Source of the DNA: an uncultured Clostridia bacterium
GTDB taxonomy: Bacteria > Bacillota > Clostridia > TANB77 > CAG-508
Direction: 5' to 3'
Assembly: GCA_910589185.1 (NCBI GenBank)
Contig: CAJUSU010000029.1
Coordinates: 1-14,368 of the forward strand
DNA: 14,368 nucleotides
The position numbers were made by a program, and so were the translations under genes. The number at the start of each line of letters is the position of its first letter. The stretch's first letter is position 1. This document shows, in pieces, positions 13,409 through 14,368 of this stretch. The notes beneath the pieces are model-generated. The model searched no databases. It had not been told where the DNA came from and saw only the letters and a list, made by a program, of their open reading frames with translations.

Positions 13409-13870
13409 ATGCTAGAAACTGAAAAATACATGAAAGAAGCTCTAAAACAAGCAGAAAAAGCATATAGCAAAGAGGAGATTCCTGTAGGAGCAATTATTGT
13501 AAAAGATCATAAAATTATAGCGAGAGCATATAATGAAAAAGAGTACAAGCTAGATACTACGAAACATGCAGAAATTTTGGCAATCCAAAAGGCAAGTAAA
13601 AAATTGAATTCATGGAGACTAACAGATTGCGACATGTATGTGACCTTAGAGCCATGTAGTATGTGTGCAGGAGCATTAATACAGTCTAGAATCAGAAAAT
13701 TATATATTGGTACAATGGATCCAAAAACAGGTGCATGTGGTTCAGTCTTAAATCTATTGCAAGATTATCCATTTAACCATAAAATAGAAATAGAAACTGG
13801 AATTTTGGGGCAAGAATGTGAACAATTATTAAAACAATTTTTTAAAGAATTACGCCAAAAAAAGAAATAA
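13409..13870 (+). CDS. tadA: tRNA-specific adenosine deaminase
   Basis: This 153-aa zinc enzyme converts A34 to inosine in tRNA-Arg(ACG), so that one tRNA can read CGU, CGC and CGA. The deaminase core is complete: His53-Ala-Glu55 (zinc ligand His and catalytic Glu in TKHAEILAI) and Pro82-Cys83-x-x-Cys86 (EPCSMCAGAL) supply the zinc site. The N-terminal helix (YMKEALKQAEKAY) and PVGAIIV strand are typical of bacterial TadA, and the length is normal. The SD is weak (AAGTAGGA, about 7 bp before ATG 13409). The gene sits between two tRNA genes, 23 bp after tRNA-Arg and only 2 bp before the mature 5' end of tRNA-Ser, so it is probably made from a joint tRNA-mRNA precursor and freed by tRNA processing. 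Confidence 0.95.
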   Translation: MLETEKYMKEALKQAEKAYSKEEIPVGAIIVKDHKIIARAYNEKEYKLDTTKHAEILAIQKASKKLNSWRLTDCDMYVTLEPCSMCAGALIQSRIRKLYIGTMDPKTGACGSVLNLLQDYPFNHKIEIETGILGQECEQLLKQFFKELRQKKK

Positions 13871-13872
13871 AA

Positions 13873-13966
13873 GGAGCAGTATCGAAGCGGTCATAACGAG
13901 GTTGATTCGAAATCAATTGGGTGCTTTTTAGGTGCCACGTGGGTTCGAATCCCACCTGCTCCGCCA
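13873..13966 (+). tRNA. tRNA-Ser (anticodon CGA)
   Basis: Acceptor GGAGCAG pairs perfectly with CTGCTCC. The anticodon loop is TTCGAAA, giving CGA for codon TCG. A long class II variable arm follows (TGGGTGCTTTTTAGGTGCC region), as required for tRNA-Ser. The T arm GTGGG-TTCGAAT-CCCAC is perfect. Discriminator G and an encoded CCA (13964-13966) complete it. The gene starts 2 bp after the tadA stop codon. Confidence 0.95.
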
Positions 13967-14004
13967 ACTATTGTACAAAAGAATAAAAGTTCAAGGAGGA
14001 AAAA

Positions 14005-14368
14005 GTGATAACTGAGAAAAGAAAGGAAACCATTAAACTCATAGTGGCTATAACTATTTTAGCTTTATTACTTCTTTTTGTTGTTATTATGATGATAAAA
14101 TATGAAGTTGAGGGTGAAACCAATATGCCTTATCAACTTTCAAAAATAGTCATTATTGGAACTGTTGAAGGTGTTGAAACAACAGAAAAAAGTAAAGAGA
14201 AATGGAATTTTGATATTTATCAAAATAATGATGTATATTTTTATATAGATCAAAATGCAGCAGGTGTGAAAGAAAACGAATTAATCAAAAGTGTTAAAAT
14301 TAGTAATATACAGATAAAAAATGCACCACAAAAAGGCACTATCAGAACTTATATGCCAAATAGTGAAT
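14005..14368 (+). CDS. Membrane-anchored protein of unknown function (3' partial)
   Basis: The frame starts at GTG 14005, five bases after AAGGAGG (13993-13999), and is open to the window end, giving 121 codons. No ATG lies upstream in frame; the first in-frame ATGs fall at the end of the transmembrane helix, so GTG is the natural start. Residues 1-10 are charged (MITEKRKETI), residues 11-32 form one transmembrane helix (LIVAITILALLLLFVVIMM region), and the remainder is a soluble, probably extracellular domain rich in beta-strand patterns (KIVIIGTVEG, WNFDIYQNNDVYFYI, VKISNIQIKN). This is a signal-anchor topology. I do not recognise the family. It lies 38 bp after tRNA-Ser with no promoter I can defend, so it may be read from the tRNA cluster. 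Confidence 0.75.
   Translation, partial: MITEKRKETIKLIVAITILALLLLFVVIMMIKYEVEGETNMPYQLSKIVIIGTVEGVETTEKSKEKWNFDIYQNNDVYFYIDQNAAGVKENELIKSVKISNIQIKNAPQKGTIRTYMPNSE

Noticed and set aside
13204..13470. Minus-strand 88-codon frame containing a GIEPATSRLGGERSIQLSYR segment
   Set aside because: This is the well-known false ORF made by reading antisense through a tRNA gene (here tRNA-Arg); it also overlaps the starts and ends of real genes.
1..14368. A DGR template repeat or reverse transcriptase inside the window
   Set aside because: No adenine-rich copy of the WW-RS to GV-PGF segment, and no protein with a reverse transcriptase YxDD region, is visible on either strand.

Overview
The window comes from an AT-rich, low-GC Gram-positive genome, most likely an uncultured gut-type member of the Clostridia. 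The reasons are strong AGGAGG-type ribosome binding sites, near-consensus sigma-A promoters, A-ending codons, type IV pilin-like proteins without Glu5 carrying DUF6273-like C-terminal domains, a Hol-Tox type I toxin cassette and an Rpn-family transposase remnant. The standard genetic code applies, because tryptophan is read as TGG throughout the intact genes.

Layout. (1) 1-1704: two tandem pilin-like surface proteins, the first cut by the window edge. (2) 1705-3047: an accessory patch with a decayed Rpn/PD-(D/E)XK transposase tail, a complete type I toxin-antitoxin cassette (hydrophobic 40-aa toxin, SD-sequestering leader, antisense RNA with its own consensus promoter and terminator), and about 88-bp direct repeats on both sides of that cassette. 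(3) 3048-7032: a nucleotide-sugar and housekeeping cluster made of a UDPGP-family pyrophosphorylase, a PgcA-type phosphohexomutase and an HD-domain protein. (4) 7033-7461: a self-contained, GC-richer, Trp-rich orphan gene with its own promoter and a very strong terminator. (5) 7531-8697: a third pilin-like paralogue with one extra base in its leader-peptide region. (6) 8853-9636: a minus-strand TtcA-family tRNA thiolation gene, converging on the third pilin gene through a bidirectional terminator. (7) 9656-13227: a two-gene heterodimeric ABC exporter. (8) 13249-13966: a tRNA-Arg(CCT), tadA, tRNA-Ser(CGA) cluster. (9) 14005 to the end: a membrane-anchored protein of unknown function, cut by the window edge.

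How the parts relate. The pyrophosphorylase and phosphohexomutase would supply UDP-sugars for envelope glycans. The TtcA-like enzyme, TadA and the two tRNAs all concern tRNA supply and modification. The ABC pair shows the asymmetric ATPase sites of a YheI/YheH (BmrC/BmrD)-like exporter.

The most interesting signal is in the three pilin-like proteins. Their last 42 codons align without gaps, keep a fixed scaffold (WW-RS, FC, GV-PGF) and differ at most other positions. The variable codons are nearly all NNT or NNC and contrast with the A-ending codons upstream. This is how variable regions of diversity-generating retroelements (DGRs) look, but no reverse transcriptase or template repeat is in this window. 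The second most interesting item is the fully readable type I toxin-antitoxin cassette between direct repeats.
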